A DNA stretch of 64,000 bases from Schlegelella_A sp036263655 (GCA_036263655.1 DATAGP010000062.1:84486-148485); one strand, 5' to 3'; positions 26,122 to 35,522 are shown, numbered from the stretch's first letter. Numbers and translations: made by a program. The notes: a model not told the origin generated them from the letters alone.

Positions 26122-27252
26122 TCAGCCGGCGTCGCCCAGGCGCTTGCGCAGGGGGGCGGGCAGGCCGAGGGCCAGCGCTTCCGCCGGGCTGAACCAGCGG
26201 CCCTCGGGCCATGCGGCGACGATCGCAGCGAGCCGGGCGGGCGAGGTGCGCTCCGGCAATCTCCAGCGCACCGGCCGCAGCGTCCAGTCGAGATGCGTCA
26301 GCACGTGCGTGAACGGCGGCAAGCGCTCGGCCGCCCCCGGCCACTCGGCGGCGAGCTCGGCCAGGGCCTCCATGGAAGCGAGCTCAGGGAGGCTCCACAA
26401 GCCGGCCCAGACGCCTCGCTGCGGCCGCTGCACGAGCCAGATCCCGTCGCCCCGGCGCAGCTCGAGCCACACGTCGTCGCGGCGCTTGCGCAGCAGACGC
26501 TTCGACTTCACCGGATAGCGCTCCTGCGTCCCCTCGGCAGCGGCCCGGCAGAGCTCGCGCGCCGGGCAGAGCAGGCAGAGCGGCGAGCGGGCGAGGCACA
26601 CGGTGGCGCCGAGATCCATGAGGCCCTGCGTGTAGCGATCGATGTGGTGCGCAGGGAGCAGCGCCGTCGCCGCGTCCCAGAGCGCGCGCTCCGAGCGGGC
26701 TTCGGCGAGGTCGGCATCGAACGCCAGCAGGCGGGTCAGCACGCGCTTGACGTTGCCGTCGAGGATGGCGACGCGCTCGCCGAAGCAGAAGGCGGCGATC
26801 GCTGCCGCGGTCGATCGACCGATCCCCGGCAGTGCGGCGAGGCCGTCGCTGGTGCCTGGGAACACGCCACCGTGCTCGCCCGCCACGACCCGGGCGCAAC
26901 GGTGCAGGTTGCGCGCGCGCCCGTAGTAGCCGAGCCCGCTCCAGGCCGCGAGCACGTCGCCCTGGGCTGCATCGGCCAGCGCATGCACGTCCGGAAAGCG
27001 GGACAGGAAGCGTTCGTAGTAGCCGAGCACGGTCGCGACCTGCGTCTGCTGCAGCATGATCTCTGAGAGCCACACGCGATAGGGGTCGCGCGTGTTCTGC
27101 CACGGCAAGGCGTGGCGCCCGTGATCCTTCTGCCAGGCGATGACGCGCTCGGCGAAGGCGGCGGGCAGGACGGCCCTGCGTTTCAACGGCGGCTGCCCAC
27201 CGACTGCGACCTCACGCCCGGCGCTGCATCTCCGCTTCGACTGGCACGGCAT
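26122..27252 (-). CDS. mutY: A/G-specific adenine glycosylase MutY
   Basis: 376 aa as drawn. Removes adenine opposite 8-oxoguanine. Catalytic Glu in LSEIMLQQTQV, helix-hairpin-helix LPGIGRSTAAAI, catalytic Asp in AILDGNVKRVL and the iron-sulphur loop C-x6-C-x2-C-x5-C (CLARSPLCLLCPARELC) are intact; the C-terminal MutT-like domain (WLVQRPQRGVWAGLWSLPEL) reads 8-oxoG. The ATG at 27252 makes a 41-base overlap with the GTPase gene; a TTG at 27186 is an alternative. mutM lies two genes upstream on the same strand, so both GO-system enzymes are here together. Confidence 0.94.
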   Translation of the reverse strand: MPCQSKRRCSAGREVAVGGQPPLKRRAVLPAAFAERVIAWQKDHGRHALPWQNTRDPYRVWLSEIMLQQTQVATVLGYYERFLSRFPDVHALADAAQGDVLAAWSGLGYYGRARNLHRCARVVAGEHGGVFPGTSDGLAALPGIGRSTAAAIAAFCFGERVAILDGNVKRVLTRLLAFDADLAEARSERALWDAATALLPAHHIDRYTQGLMDLGATVCLARSPLCLLCPARELCRAAAEGTQERYPVKSKRLLRKRRDDVWLELRRGDGIWLVQRPQRGVWAGLWSLPELASMEALAELAAEWPGAAERLPPFTHVLTHLDWTLRPVRWRLPERTSPARLAAIVAAWPEGRWFSPAEALALGLPAPLRKRLGDAG

Positions 27253-29248
27253 CCTCGAACAGCGGCAGATCCACCTTCACCATCGAGGCGTCGGTGGCCA
27301 TCGGCGCGGCGAAGGCGTGCTCGCGCAAGGCCTCCGTCAGCTGGGCCACGCGCGCGTGGAACTGCTGCAGGCGCTCGTCCTGCGTGTCGATCTCGCCGAT
27401 GCGCGACTCGAGCTCGCCGGCCGCCGTCTGGATCTTCTCGAGCGTCTCGCGGCGCCGCTTGAAGCCCTTGCGCCGCTCGCGCAGCTGCGCGTCGACCTGG
27501 GCGGACACGGCCTTGTTCCAGAGCTCGAGCTCGCTGCTCGCGTTCTCGAAGACCACGCGCAGCTTGGACACCAGCATGCGGCGGAACTGCTCCATGAACT
27601 TCGGCTGCGCCAGGCGCAGTGCCAGCGTCAGGCCGAGGTACTGGACGTAATTGCTCTCGATCAGCTGCAGCTCGCTCGTGAAGCGGTCGAAGTCGAGCGG
27701 CTTGCCGAGCGACAGGCTGAAGCCGAACTCGGCGTTGAGCCGGGTGAAGGACGCACCGAGCATTTCTCGGATCTCGCCGTTGCGCCGCTGCGCCGACGCG
27801 AGCAGTGCTCGCAGGCGGTCGCAAAGCGCGAGGAAGGCCTTCTTCGCACCGAGGTTGAGAATCGAGGAGCCCATGGAGGACTGCATCACCGCCACCTCGT
27901 CGCGCAGGCGGTCCGACGAGAGCTCGACGAGCATGTCCTTCAGCATGCGGGCGTGCACCGAGCGCATCGCCTGCAGCAGCGTCGTGCACTGCTCGAACTC
28001 GGCGGTCTCGGCATCGACCCGCTTCAGCATCAGCCGGACCTTGGCGTTGTTCTTGCCGCGCAGGCCGCGCAGCTCCAGGGTCTGCTCGGCAAGCTGGCGC
28101 CGCGCGTCGCCGATGTGGCGATTGACGTAGCTCTCGATCTGCAGCGCGCCCTCCTGCACCACCTGCTCGAGCACGTGCCGACGCTGCGGCAGCAGCTGCG
28201 CGCCGAGGGCGGCCTCGAGGGCCGGCAACCGGCTTTCGTTGAGGGACACGGCGTCGCCGCTCACGCGCGCGGCGAGCGCCTGCCGCGCCGAGAGCGGAAA
28301 GACGCGGTCGGGCGTGAGGCCCAGTGTGCGCGCCGTGTCGCGCTGCTGCAGCGCGATCTGCGCCTCGACCTCTTCCACTGTGGCGAGAGGGTCGGCAAGC
28401 GCATCGATCTTGTTCAGCACGACGAAGCGCGTCGGCGCGTGCGCACCGAGGTGGTCGCGCCAGATCGCCATGTCGGATTTGGTGACGCCGCTGTCGGCGC
28501 CGAGGATGAACACCGTCGCGTGCGCCGTCGGCAGCAGGCTGAGCGTCAGCTCCGGCTCGGCGCCGATGGCGTTCAGGCCCGGCGTGTCGAGCACGACCAG
28601 GCCCTGTTTCAGGAGCGGATGCGGATAGTTGATGAGGGCGTGTCGCCACGCCGGCACCTCGACCTTGCCCGACTCGTCGCGCGGCGGGTTGTCCTCGGGC
28701 GTCGCGTCGTCCCAGAAGCCGAGGTCGCGGGCCCGGTCCTGCGTCACCCACTCGGTGCGCGTCACCTCGAGCAACGATTGCGCGAGCTGGTCGGCATCGT
28801 TGACCTCGAGAGCGAGACGCCGCCAGGCGCGCGGCTGCGTCCGCATCTCGGCGAGCGAGAGGCCCTCGAGACGCGTCTCGATCGGCAGCAGCAGGAGCGA
28901 GGCGGGCTCGTCGCCGCGCCAGCCGAGCTCGACCGGGCACATCGTCGTCCGGCCGGGCGTGGCCGGCAGGATGCGCCGGCCCGTGTCGGCGAAGAAGATG
29001 GCGTTGATCAGCTCCGACTTGCCGCGCGAGAACTCGGCGACGAAGGCGACCACCAGCTTCTCGTTGCCGAGCCGCTCGCGCAAGGCGGCGAGCTGGTCGG
29101 CGGCGGCGCCATGGGCCAGGTCGTGCTCGGCGAGGAATCGGGCGAGGTCCTCGAGACGCTCGCTGAGGGCGGCGCGCCAGCCGCCGAGGGCGTCCAGACT
29201 GGTGGCGAACGAGGGTGTCATCGAGCGGGCGCGCAGCGTTCGAATCAT
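27212..29248 (-). CDS. Dynamin-family GTPase
   Basis: 678 aa from the ATG at 29248 (frame open to 29320). G1 motif FVAEFSRGKSELINAIFF, G3 VVLDTPGLNAIG and G4 VLNKID are present; in G1 the first glycine of GxxxxGKS is alanine, as in several dynamin-like proteins. The middle and C-terminal two thirds are long helices (HVLEQVVQEGALQIESYVNR, FKRRRETLEKIQTAAGELES) of the assembly/stalk type. It probably remodels or guards membranes, in a GTP-dependent way; bacterial relatives are linked to membrane surveillance or envelope stress. Located between mutY and mutM, with which no functional link is evident. Confidence 0.87.
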   Translation of the reverse strand: MIRTLRARSMTPSFATSLDALGGWRAALSERLEDLARFLAEHDLAHGAAADQLAALRERLGNEKLVVAFVAEFSRGKSELINAIFFADTGRRILPATPGRTTMCPVELGWRGDEPASLLLLPIETRLEGLSLAEMRTQPRAWRRLALEVNDADQLAQSLLEVTRTEWVTQDRARDLGFWDDATPEDNPPRDESGKVEVPAWRHALINYPHPLLKQGLVVLDTPGLNAIGAEPELTLSLLPTAHATVFILGADSGVTKSDMAIWRDHLGAHAPTRFVVLNKIDALADPLATVEEVEAQIALQQRDTARTLGLTPDRVFPLSARQALAARVSGDAVSLNESRLPALEAALGAQLLPQRRHVLEQVVQEGALQIESYVNRHIGDARRQLAEQTLELRGLRGKNNAKVRLMLKRVDAETAEFEQCTTLLQAMRSVHARMLKDMLVELSSDRLRDEVAVMQSSMGSSILNLGAKKAFLALCDRLRALLASAQRRNGEIREMLGASFTRLNAEFGFSLSLGKPLDFDRFTSELQLIESNYVQYLGLTLALRLAQPKFMEQFRRMLVSKLRVVFENASSELELWNKAVSAQVDAQLRERRKGFKRRRETLEKIQTAAGELESRIGEIDTQDERLQQFHARVAQLTEALREHAFAAPMATDASMVKVDLPLFEDAVPVEAEMQRRA

Positions 29249-29344
29249 GGTATCCCACGGCTTGAGGGCGGAGTGGTATCGAAACGCTTCCGCTCGCGCC
29301 CGGGCGCGGCGGTTTCGCACACCGGCGTCGCCTGGACGCCGCAG

Positions 29345-30160
29345 TCAGCGCTTCTGGCAGCCGGCACAGAAGAACGTCGCGCGGCCGCCCTGGACGATGC
29401 GGCGGATCGTCCCTCCGCAGCGTGCGCACGCCGCGCCCGCCCGGCCGTACACCCGCGCCTGGGCCTGGAACGCACCGGCGGCACCGTGCGAGTCGCGGAA
29501 GTTGCGCAGGGTCGAGCCGCCGAGCTGGACGGCGCGGGCCAGCGTCGTGCGGATGGCGACGGCCAGCCGCTCGGCACGCGGCCGACTGATGCGATCGCTG
29601 CGGACGCGCGGGTCGATGCCGGCCTCGAACAGCGCCTCGCATGCATAGATGTTGCCGGCGCCGACCACGATGTCGCCGCCGAGGAGCGCCGTCTTCACCG
29701 CGACCCGCCGGCGCTTCAGCGCGGCATGCAGATGGGCGCCGTCGAAGCGGGCGTCGAAGGGCTCGAGGCCGAGCCGGCCGAGCAGCTTCGCGGCGACCCC
29801 GGAGTCGGCCGACGGCGACCACACGACGGCGCCGAACCGGCGGGGGTCGGTCAGCCGCAGCGTCCCGTTGGCGGTGACGAGGTCGAAATGATCGTGGGGA
29901 CCGGGCGCGTCGGTCGTGGCGCTGAAGGCGAGCGAGCCGGACATGCCCAGGTGCATGAGCAGGCCGCCGCGATCGAGTTCCAGCCACAGGTACTTGCCGC
30001 GACGGGTGACATCGCCGACGGTCTGCGCCACGATGCTGGCGGGCTCGCAGCCGAGTCCCCAGCGCAGCGGCTTGCCGACGCGGACGGCGGTGACGCGCGC
30101 GCCGCGGATCCGATCGGAAAAGCTCTGGCGCGTGACTTCGACTTCGGGCAGCTCGGGCAT
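29345..30160 (-). CDS. mutM: Formamidopyrimidine-DNA glycosylase MutM
   Basis: 271 aa. Begins MPELPEVE with the catalytic N-terminal proline and glutamate; K56 in RRGKYLWLE is the conserved lysine; NIYACEALF and the zinc finger C245-x2-C248-x16-C265-x2-C268 are intact. Excises 8-oxoguanine and formamidopyrimidines and cuts the strand. Start set by the obligatory PELPEVE; the much longer frame continuing to 32155 is a shadow of the TPR gene. Divergent from the TPR protein gene. Confidence 0.97.
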   Translation of the reverse strand: MPELPEVEVTRQSFSDRIRGARVTAVRVGKPLRWGLGCEPASIVAQTVGDVTRRGKYLWLELDRGGLLMHLGMSGSLAFSATTDAPGPHDHFDLVTANGTLRLTDPRRFGAVVWSPSADSGVAAKLLGRLGLEPFDARFDGAHLHAALKRRRVAVKTALLGGDIVVGAGNIYACEALFEAGIDPRVRSDRISRPRAERLAVAIRTTLARAVQLGGSTLRNFRDSHGAAGAFQAQARVYGRAGAACARCGGTIRRIVQGGRATFFCAGCQKR

Positions 30161-30301
30161 GCGAATGGCTGGCGGCGCTCGCGAGCGTGGAATTATCACG
30201 ACCCCGCCGGCACCAAACCCGACGAAGCGGTCTTCCCGCGGCCGCGTACGGCGGCGGGCGAGGAGCGTCACACTAGAATTCTTTCCCCCGAGGATCTTTC
30301 G

Positions 30302-32125
30302 ATGCCGGCGTTTCGCAATCCTTCCGAGCCGCGACAGGTGGCCGCCCTCGTGCTGGCACTCGCCGGCGTGGGCTTCGCGCCGTCCTGCCTCGCCGCCGAG
30401 GCGCCGGCTGCCGCGGCATCGGCTCCGGGTGTCCGCAACTCGAGCCTCGACGCACGCCTCTTCTACCAGCTGCTGCTTGGCGAAATCGAGCTGCGTCAGG
30501 GCCAGGCCGGCAACGCCTACCAGCTCATGCTCGACGCAGCCCGGCGCACGCGCGACGAGGCGCTGTTCCGGCGTGCGACGGACATCGCCCTGACTGCCCG
30601 CGCCGGCGAACAGGCCCTGGCCGCCGCGACCGCCTGGCGCGAGGCGTTGCCCGAGTCGCAGGACGCGATGCGCTACCAGGTGCAGCTGCTGCTGGCCCTG
30701 AACCGCGTCGCGGACACGGAGGAGCCGCTGTCGGCCCTGCTGCGCGTCACGCCCCGGCCCGCACTGCCGGGGATGATCGAGACGATGCCGCGCTTCCTGG
30801 CACGCTCGGCCGACCGCAGCGCGGTGGCGACGTTGAGCGAGCGGGTGCTTCGGCCTTACACCGAAGCTCCCGAGACGAAGGCGTCGGCGCTGACCGCCAT
30901 CGCCCGTGGCTGGCTGACCGCCGGTGACACGAACAAGGCGCTGGAGCTGGCACGCGCCGCCGGTGCGGCCGACCCCGCCGCCGAGGCGCCTGCCTTCCTG
31001 GCCCTCGACATGCTGCCGGCGACGCCCGCGGCCGAGGAGATCGTGACCGCGCACCTGGCGAGCAAGCCGGCCAGTCCGAACGTCCGCCTGCTCTACGTGC
31101 GCACGCTGGCGGCATCGCAGCGCCTCGTCGACGCCTCCGCGCAGCTCGCCATCTTGACCCAGAGCGCTCCGGAGCTCGCCCCGCCCTGGCTGACGCTCGG
31201 CGCCCTCGAGCTCGAGCTTCGCCGCCCGAAGGAAGCCACGGCCGCGCTGCAGAACTACGTCCGCCTGGTGCAGGGCGGCGCACCCGTGACCCTTGGTGCG
31301 GCCGGACCGCAGGGCTCGTCCGGCGACGACGACGAGGACACGCCCTCGAGCGCCAGCGCCGCCCTCACGCAAGCCTGGCTGCTGCTCGCCCAGGCAGCCG
31401 AGCAGCAGCAGGATTTCGTTGCCGCCGAGGGCTGGCTCGCGCGCATCGACAACCCGCGTCGGGCGCTCGAGGTGCAGGCGCGCCGCGCCTCGCTGCTGGC
31501 GCGGCAAGGCAAGGTGAGCGAGGCGCGCGAGCTGATCCGCCGCGTCCCGGAGCAGTCGCCGGGCGATGCACGCGCGAAGCTCCTGGCCGAGACCGAGATC
31601 CTGCGCGAGCGGAAGATGTGGACGGACGCGAGCCAGGTGCTCGCCCAGGCCAGCCGCACCTTCCCGAACGACACCGACCTGCTCTACGAAGAGGCGATGC
31701 TGCACGAGAAGCTCGACCGCATCGACGAGATGGAGCGACTGCTGCGCCGAGTCATCGAGCTGAAGCCCGATCACCCGCATGCCTACAACGCCCTCGGCTA
31801 CTCGCTTGCCGATCGCAAGCTCCGCCTGCCCGAGGCGCGTGCCCTGATCCAGAAGGCGCTCGAGCTGAGCCCGGGCGAGCCGTCGATCACCGACAGCCTC
31901 GGCTGGGTCGAGTACCGGCTGGGCAACCACGAAGAGGCCATTCGGCTGCTGCGAAAGGCCTACCAGGCACGTCCCGACCCCGAGATCGCGGCCCATCTCG
32001 GCGAGGTCCTGTGGGCCTCCGGTCAGCGCGACGAGGCCCGCAAGGTCTGGCGCGAGGGCCGCCTGCGCGACGCGCAGAACGACGTCCTGCGCGAGACCCT
32101 GGCGCGGCTCCGCGTCGACCTGTGA
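30302..32125 (+). CDS. TPR-repeat protein with signal peptide
   Basis: 607 aa. Residues about 1-32 are a signal peptide (LVLALAGVGFAPSCLAAEA), so the protein is exported or periplasmic/outer-membrane attached. From there it is nearly all TPR-like helices; the clearest are HAYNALGYSLADR, SITDSLGWVEYRLGNHEEAI and PEIAAHLGEVLWASGQRDEA near the end. A low-complexity acidic linker (GDDDEDTPSSASAA) splits it near residue 345. Its gene is coupled to lolB (GTGA), an arrangement conserved in betaproteobacteria, so a role in outer-membrane biogenesis is plausible. Confidence 0.88.
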   Translation: MPAFRNPSEPRQVAALVLALAGVGFAPSCLAAEAPAAAASAPGVRNSSLDARLFYQLLLGEIELRQGQAGNAYQLMLDAARRTRDEALFRRATDIALTARAGEQALAAATAWREALPESQDAMRYQVQLLLALNRVADTEEPLSALLRVTPRPALPGMIETMPRFLARSADRSAVATLSERVLRPYTEAPETKASALTAIARGWLTAGDTNKALELARAAGAADPAAEAPAFLALDMLPATPAAEEIVTAHLASKPASPNVRLLYVRTLAASQRLVDASAQLAILTQSAPELAPPWLTLGALELELRRPKEATAALQNYVRLVQGGAPVTLGAAGPQGSSGDDDEDTPSSASAALTQAWLLLAQAAEQQQDFVAAEGWLARIDNPRRALEVQARRASLLARQGKVSEARELIRRVPEQSPGDARAKLLAETEILRERKMWTDASQVLAQASRTFPNDTDLLYEEAMLHEKLDRIDEMERLLRRVIELKPDHPHAYNALGYSLADRKLRLPEARALIQKALELSPGEPSITDSLGWVEYRLGNHEEAIRLLRKAYQARPDPEIAAHLGEVLWASGQRDEARKVWREGRLRDAQNDVLRETLARLRVDL

Positions 32126-32694
32126 CCGCCGCCGGCCGTGCCGGGCGGCCGGCACGGGGACACGGCGCCTGGCGGTGGCTCGCTGCCGCGACCGTGCTCT
32201 TCTTCACCGCTTGCGCCACCGTGATGCCAGCGCCGAGGAACGCCGAAGACGCGGTGATCTCCGGCCGCCTGTCGCTGCGTGTCGAGGCCATCGGCAGCGA
32301 GCCGGCACGGTCGTTCAGCGCTGCCTTCGATCTGCGCGGCGACGCGCGGTCCGGCACCCTCGGCCTCTCGACGCCGCTGGGCAACCTGCTCGCCGAGGCG
32401 CGCTGGTCGGCGGCGGAGGTCACCTTGACGACGCCACAGGGCACGCGGGCGTTCGCCGACCTCGACGGCCTGACGCGCGAGGTCCTCGGCGAGAGCGTGC
32501 CGGTCGAAGCGTGGTTTGACTGGCTGCGCGGCCGCCCCTGGCCGGCTGCGCCGAGCGTTCCCCGAGCGGGCGACGGCTTCGAGCAGCTCGGCTGGTCGGT
32601 CGACGTGGCGCGCCTGCCGGAAGGTCGGGTGTCCGCCCTGCGCGAGCAGCCTCGCCCGCAGGTGACGGTCCGCATCCAGCTCGACGAGTCGTGA
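32122..32694 (+). CDS. lolB: Outer-membrane lipoprotein insertion protein LolB
   Basis: 190 aa from a GTG overlapping the preceding stop. An N-terminal lipoprotein signal (WLAAATVLFFTAC) gives lipidation on the cysteine; then the LolB barrel: ISGRLSLRVE, FDLRGDARSGTLGLSTPLG, WFDWLRGRPWPAAP. LolB receives lipoproteins from LolA and inserts them into the outer membrane. Sequence is divergent, but the order lolB-ispE-tRNA-prs supports the call. Confidence 0.88.
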   Translation: MTAAGRAGRPARGHGAWRWLAAATVLFFTACATVMPAPRNAEDAVISGRLSLRVEAIGSEPARSFSAAFDLRGDARSGTLGLSTPLGNLLAEARWSAAEVTLTTPQGTRAFADLDGLTREVLGESVPVEAWFDWLRGRPWPAAPSVPRAGDGFEQLGWSVDVARLPEGRVSALREQPRPQVTVRIQLDES

Positions 32695-32701
32695 GCGGCG
32701 C

Positions 32702-33634
32702 GTGAGCATCCGCGCCCTGTACGAGGTCCCGGCGCCGGCCAAGCTGAACCTGCACCTGCACGTGGTCGGCCGGCGTGCCGACGGCTACCACCTGCTCGAC
32801 TCCACGATGGTCCTGATCGACTGGGCCGACACCCTGCACTTCGAGGCTCGCTCGGACGCCCGCCTGCTGCGGCACGACCTCGGCGCCGCGCTGCCCGACG
32901 ACGACCTGTCGCTGCGCGCCGCGCGCGCCTTGCAGCAGGCATCGGGATCCTCGCTGGGTGTCGACCTCAGCATCGACAAGCGTGTTCCCTGGGGTGCGGG
33001 CCTCGGCGGCGGCAGTTCGGACGCGGCCTCGACCCTGCTCGCCCTGAACCGGCTCTGGAGGCTCGACTGGCCGCTTGAGCGGCTCTTGCGGATCGGCCTG
33101 GGCCTCGGCGCCGACGTGCCCTTCTTCCTGGCCGGCGCGAATGCCCGCGTGGGCGGCATCGGCGAACGGCTGGCGCCCCTGCGCGTCGCCTCCGCCTGGT
33201 ACGCGGTGCTCAAGCCCGCGGCGAGCCTCGACACACGCTCGGTGTTCGCCAGCGCCAGGGTCGCCGAGGCGGTCGAGGCTGCTAGAATCGCGGGCTTTTC
33301 GGAAGCATCGTTCGGAGCGCCCCACGGCGCGCCGCAGGTGCCCCGGGAAGACGATCCGGACCTCGCCCTGGGCGCCGGGCGCAACGACCTCCAGGCCGCG
33401 GCCGAGGATCTCTGCCCCGACGTCGCACGTGCGGCGGCCCTGCTTCGCGAGGCGTTCGGCAACAGCCGGATGACGGGCTCGGGAAGCGCGGTCTTCGCGC
33501 GCGTCGGCCAGGCGAGCAAGGGGTCGATGCCGCCGGCTGAGATGCCGGACGACGCGCCTTTAGGCTGGTCGGGCAGGATGTGCCGCTCGCTGGAGCGTCA
33601 TCCGCTCGCCGACTGGGCGCGGCACGGAGGATGA
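32702..33634 (+). CDS. ispE: 4-diphosphocytidyl-2-C-methyl-D-erythritol kinase
   Basis: 310 aa GHMP kinase of the non-mevalonate isoprenoid pathway. PAPAKLNLHLHVVGRRADGYH at the start and the phosphate-binding loop GLGGGSSDAA near residue 100 are diagnostic; the C-terminal RMTGSGSAVFAR is the third GHMP motif. The start is GTG 32702, seven bases after lolB. The last ~40 residues are less conserved and somewhat longer than in E. coli. Confidence 0.95.
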   Translation: MSIRALYEVPAPAKLNLHLHVVGRRADGYHLLDSTMVLIDWADTLHFEARSDARLLRHDLGAALPDDDLSLRAARALQQASGSSLGVDLSIDKRVPWGAGLGGGSSDAASTLLALNRLWRLDWPLERLLRIGLGLGADVPFFLAGANARVGGIGERLAPLRVASAWYAVLKPAASLDTRSVFASARVAEAVEAARIAGFSEASFGAPHGAPQVPREDDPDLALGAGRNDLQAAAEDLCPDVARAAALLREAFGNSRMTGSGSAVFARVGQASKGSMPPAEMPDDAPLGWSGRMCRSLERHPLADWARHGG

Positions 33635-33668
33635 GTTGAGGTGCGCGGCGCGAGCCGCGAACCGGTGT

Positions 33669-33745
33669 AGGGGAGTCGCCAAGTTGGTTAAGGCATCGGA
33701 TTTTGATTCCGACATGCGAGGGTTCGAGTCCTTCCTCCCCTGCCA
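33669..33745 (+). tRNA. tRNA-Gln (anticodon UUG)
   Basis: 77 bases with encoded CCA. Acceptor AGGGGAG pairs fully with CTCCCCT; the anticodon loop TTTTGAT at 33701-33707 has TTG at 33703-33705; the T-arm is GAGGGTTCGAGTCCTTC. Located between ispE and prs, its standard place in betaproteobacteria. Confidence 0.97.
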
Positions 33746-33776
33746 GATCCCAGCGGCCTAGTGCCTCGGAGTCGTC

Positions 33777-34739
33777 TTGCTGTTCAACACCGTCCTGTTC
33801 ACCGGCAATGCCAACCCGGCGCTCGCGCAGGACATCGCGGCACAGCTGAGCATCGGCCTGGGCAAGGCCAAGGTCGGGCGCTTCTCCGACGGCGAGGTCG
33901 ACGTCGAGATCGAGCAGAACGTCCGTGCCCGCGACATCTTCGTCGTGCAGTCGACGTGCTCGCCGACCAACGAGAACCTGATGGAGCTCTGCATCATGGT
34001 CGACGCGCTGAAGCGCGCGTCGGCGCGCAGGGTGACGGCGGTGATCCCCTATTTCGGCTATGCCCGGCAGGACCGGCGGCCGCGCTCGACACGCGTGCCG
34101 ATCAGCGCCAAGGTCGTCGCCAACATGCTCGAGGCGGTCGGCGTCGAGCGGCTGCTGACCATGGACCTGCACGCCGACCAGATCCAGGGCTTCTTCAACA
34201 TCCCCGTCGACAACATCTATGCGTCGCCGGTGCTGCTCTCGGACCTGCAGAGCAAGCGCTACGACGACCTGGTGGTCGTCTCGCCCGACGTCGGCGGCGT
34301 GGTGCGGGCGCGGGCGCTCGCCAAGCAGGCCGGCTGCGACCTGGCGATCATCGACAAGCGGCGGCCGAAGGCCAACGTGTCCGAGGTGATGCACGTCATC
34401 GGCGAGGTCGAGGGCCGCAACTGCGTGATCATGGACGACATGATCGACACGGCCGGCACGCTGGTGAAGGCGGCCGACGTGCTGAAGGAGCGCGGTGCGA
34501 AGAAGGTCTATGCCTACTGCACGCACGCCGTCTTCTCCGGCCCGGCGATCGAGCGCATCCAGGCCTCGAAGCTCGACGAGGTGGTCGTCACCGACACCAT
34601 TCCGCTCGGCGACGACGGCAAGCGCTGCGGCAAGGTCAGGCAGCTCTCGGTGGCCTTCCTGTTCGCCGAGACCATCCGGCGCATCTCGGACGGCGAGTCG
34701 GTCACGTCCCTCTTCGCCGAGCAGAACAGCAACTTCTGA
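33777..34739 (+). CDS. prs: Ribose-phosphate pyrophosphokinase
   Basis: 320 aa; makes PRPP from ribose-5-phosphate and ATP for nucleotide, histidine and tryptophan synthesis. FTGNANPALAQDIA, DLHADQIQGFF, the flexible loop RRPRSTRVPISAK and the PRPP-binding signature VIMDDMIDTAGT are present. The only usable in-frame start is TTG 33777, with GGAG at 33768-33771 in good position; an in-frame stop lies at 33759. Confidence 0.96.
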   Translation: MLFNTVLFTGNANPALAQDIAAQLSIGLGKAKVGRFSDGEVDVEIEQNVRARDIFVVQSTCSPTNENLMELCIMVDALKRASARRVTAVIPYFGYARQDRRPRSTRVPISAKVVANMLEAVGVERLLTMDLHADQIQGFFNIPVDNIYASPVLLSDLQSKRYDDLVVVSPDVGGVVRARALAKQAGCDLAIIDKRRPKANVSEVMHVIGEVEGRNCVIMDDMIDTAGTLVKAADVLKERGAKKVYAYCTHAVFSGPAIERIQASKLDEVVVTDTIPLGDDGKRCGKVRQLSVAFLFAETIRRISDGESVTSLFAEQNSNF

Positions 34740-34754
34740 CGTCAACAGGACAGC

Positions 34755-34806
34755 GGGCTTCGCTTCGCGAAGCCCTCAAGGTTGGCGGGGCAGTCGCCCC
34801 GCCTTT
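34755..34806 (+). promoter_or_regulatory. Two hairpins between prs and rplY, the second terminator-like
   Basis: Hairpin 1 is GGGCTTCGC-TTC-GCGAAGCCC (34755-34775). Hairpin 2 is GGCGGGGC-AGTC-GCCCCGCC (34784-34803), followed by only three T. The weak T tract suggests partial termination or RNA processing before rplY rather than a full stop. rplY would then be partly co-transcribed with prs. Confidence 0.5.
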
Positions 34807-34848
34807 GCACGGAGAGCCTGGTCGCGGGCCTCTACTTTTGGAGTGAAC

Positions 34849-35499
34849 ATGAAATTCGTCGCTTACGAGCGCACGCTGCAGGGGACCGGAGCGAGCCGCC
34901 GCCTGCGCAACGCGCAAAAGGTTCCGGGGATCGTCTATGGAGCCGGCGCGCCGGCCCTGATCGAGCTCGACCACAACGCCCTCTTCTTCGCGCTCAAGAA
35001 GGAGGCATTCCACTCGTCGCTGCTCGACATGGAGCTCGGCGGCAACACCCAGCAGGTGCTGCTGCGCGACTACCAGATGCACCCGTTCCGCCCGATCGTG
35101 CTGCACATCGACTTCCAGCGCGTCGACGCGACGACGAAGATCTCGAAGAAGGTGCCGCTGCACTACGTCAACGAGGAGAGCTCGCCGGCGGTGAAGACCG
35201 ACGCCTGCGTCGTCAACCACGTCGTCAACGAGCTCAACATCCAGTGCCTCGCGTCGCAGCTTCCGGAGTTCATCACCGTCGATCTCGGTGACCTGACCAA
35301 GGGCCAGTCGCTGCACGTGAGCGACATCAAGCTGCCGCCCGGCACCAAGGTCGTGACCCACGGCAAGCCCAATCCGGTGATCGTCTCCGCGAACGTCCAG
35401 GCGGCCGAGGAAGAGGAAGCCGCTCCGGCCCCGGTCGTCGCCGTGGCCGCGCCCGCACCCACGAAGGCCAAGAAGACGGAAAAGCAGAACAAGAAGTAA
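34849..35499 (+). CDS. rplY: 50S ribosomal protein L25 (Ctc form)
   Basis: 216 aa: N-terminal L25 5S-rRNA-binding domain (GASRRLRNAQKVPGIVYGAG) and the C-terminal TL5/Ctc beta domain (PLHYVNEESSPAVK, FITVDLGDLTKGQSLHVSDI), ending in a lysine/alanine-rich tail. Start ATG 34849. The two-domain form is usual outside the enterics. Followed by a strong terminator. Confidence 0.96.
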   Translation: MKFVAYERTLQGTGASRRLRNAQKVPGIVYGAGAPALIELDHNALFFALKKEAFHSSLLDMELGGNTQQVLLRDYQMHPFRPIVLHIDFQRVDATTKISKKVPLHYVNEESSPAVKTDACVVNHVVNELNIQCLASQLPEFITVDLGDLTKGQSLHVSDIKLPPGTKVVTHGKPNPVIVSANVQAAEEEEAAPAPVVAVAAPAPTKAKKTEKQNKK

Positions 35500-35522
35500 G
35501 GCCCTGTCACACAGGGAACTGA

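Noticed and set aside
27140..30301. Long upstream part of the frame that ends with the TPR protein (1661 codons in all)
   Set aside because: Overlaps the dynamin-like GTPase and mutM on the other strand, both with full motifs; the real start is the signal-peptide ATG at 30302.
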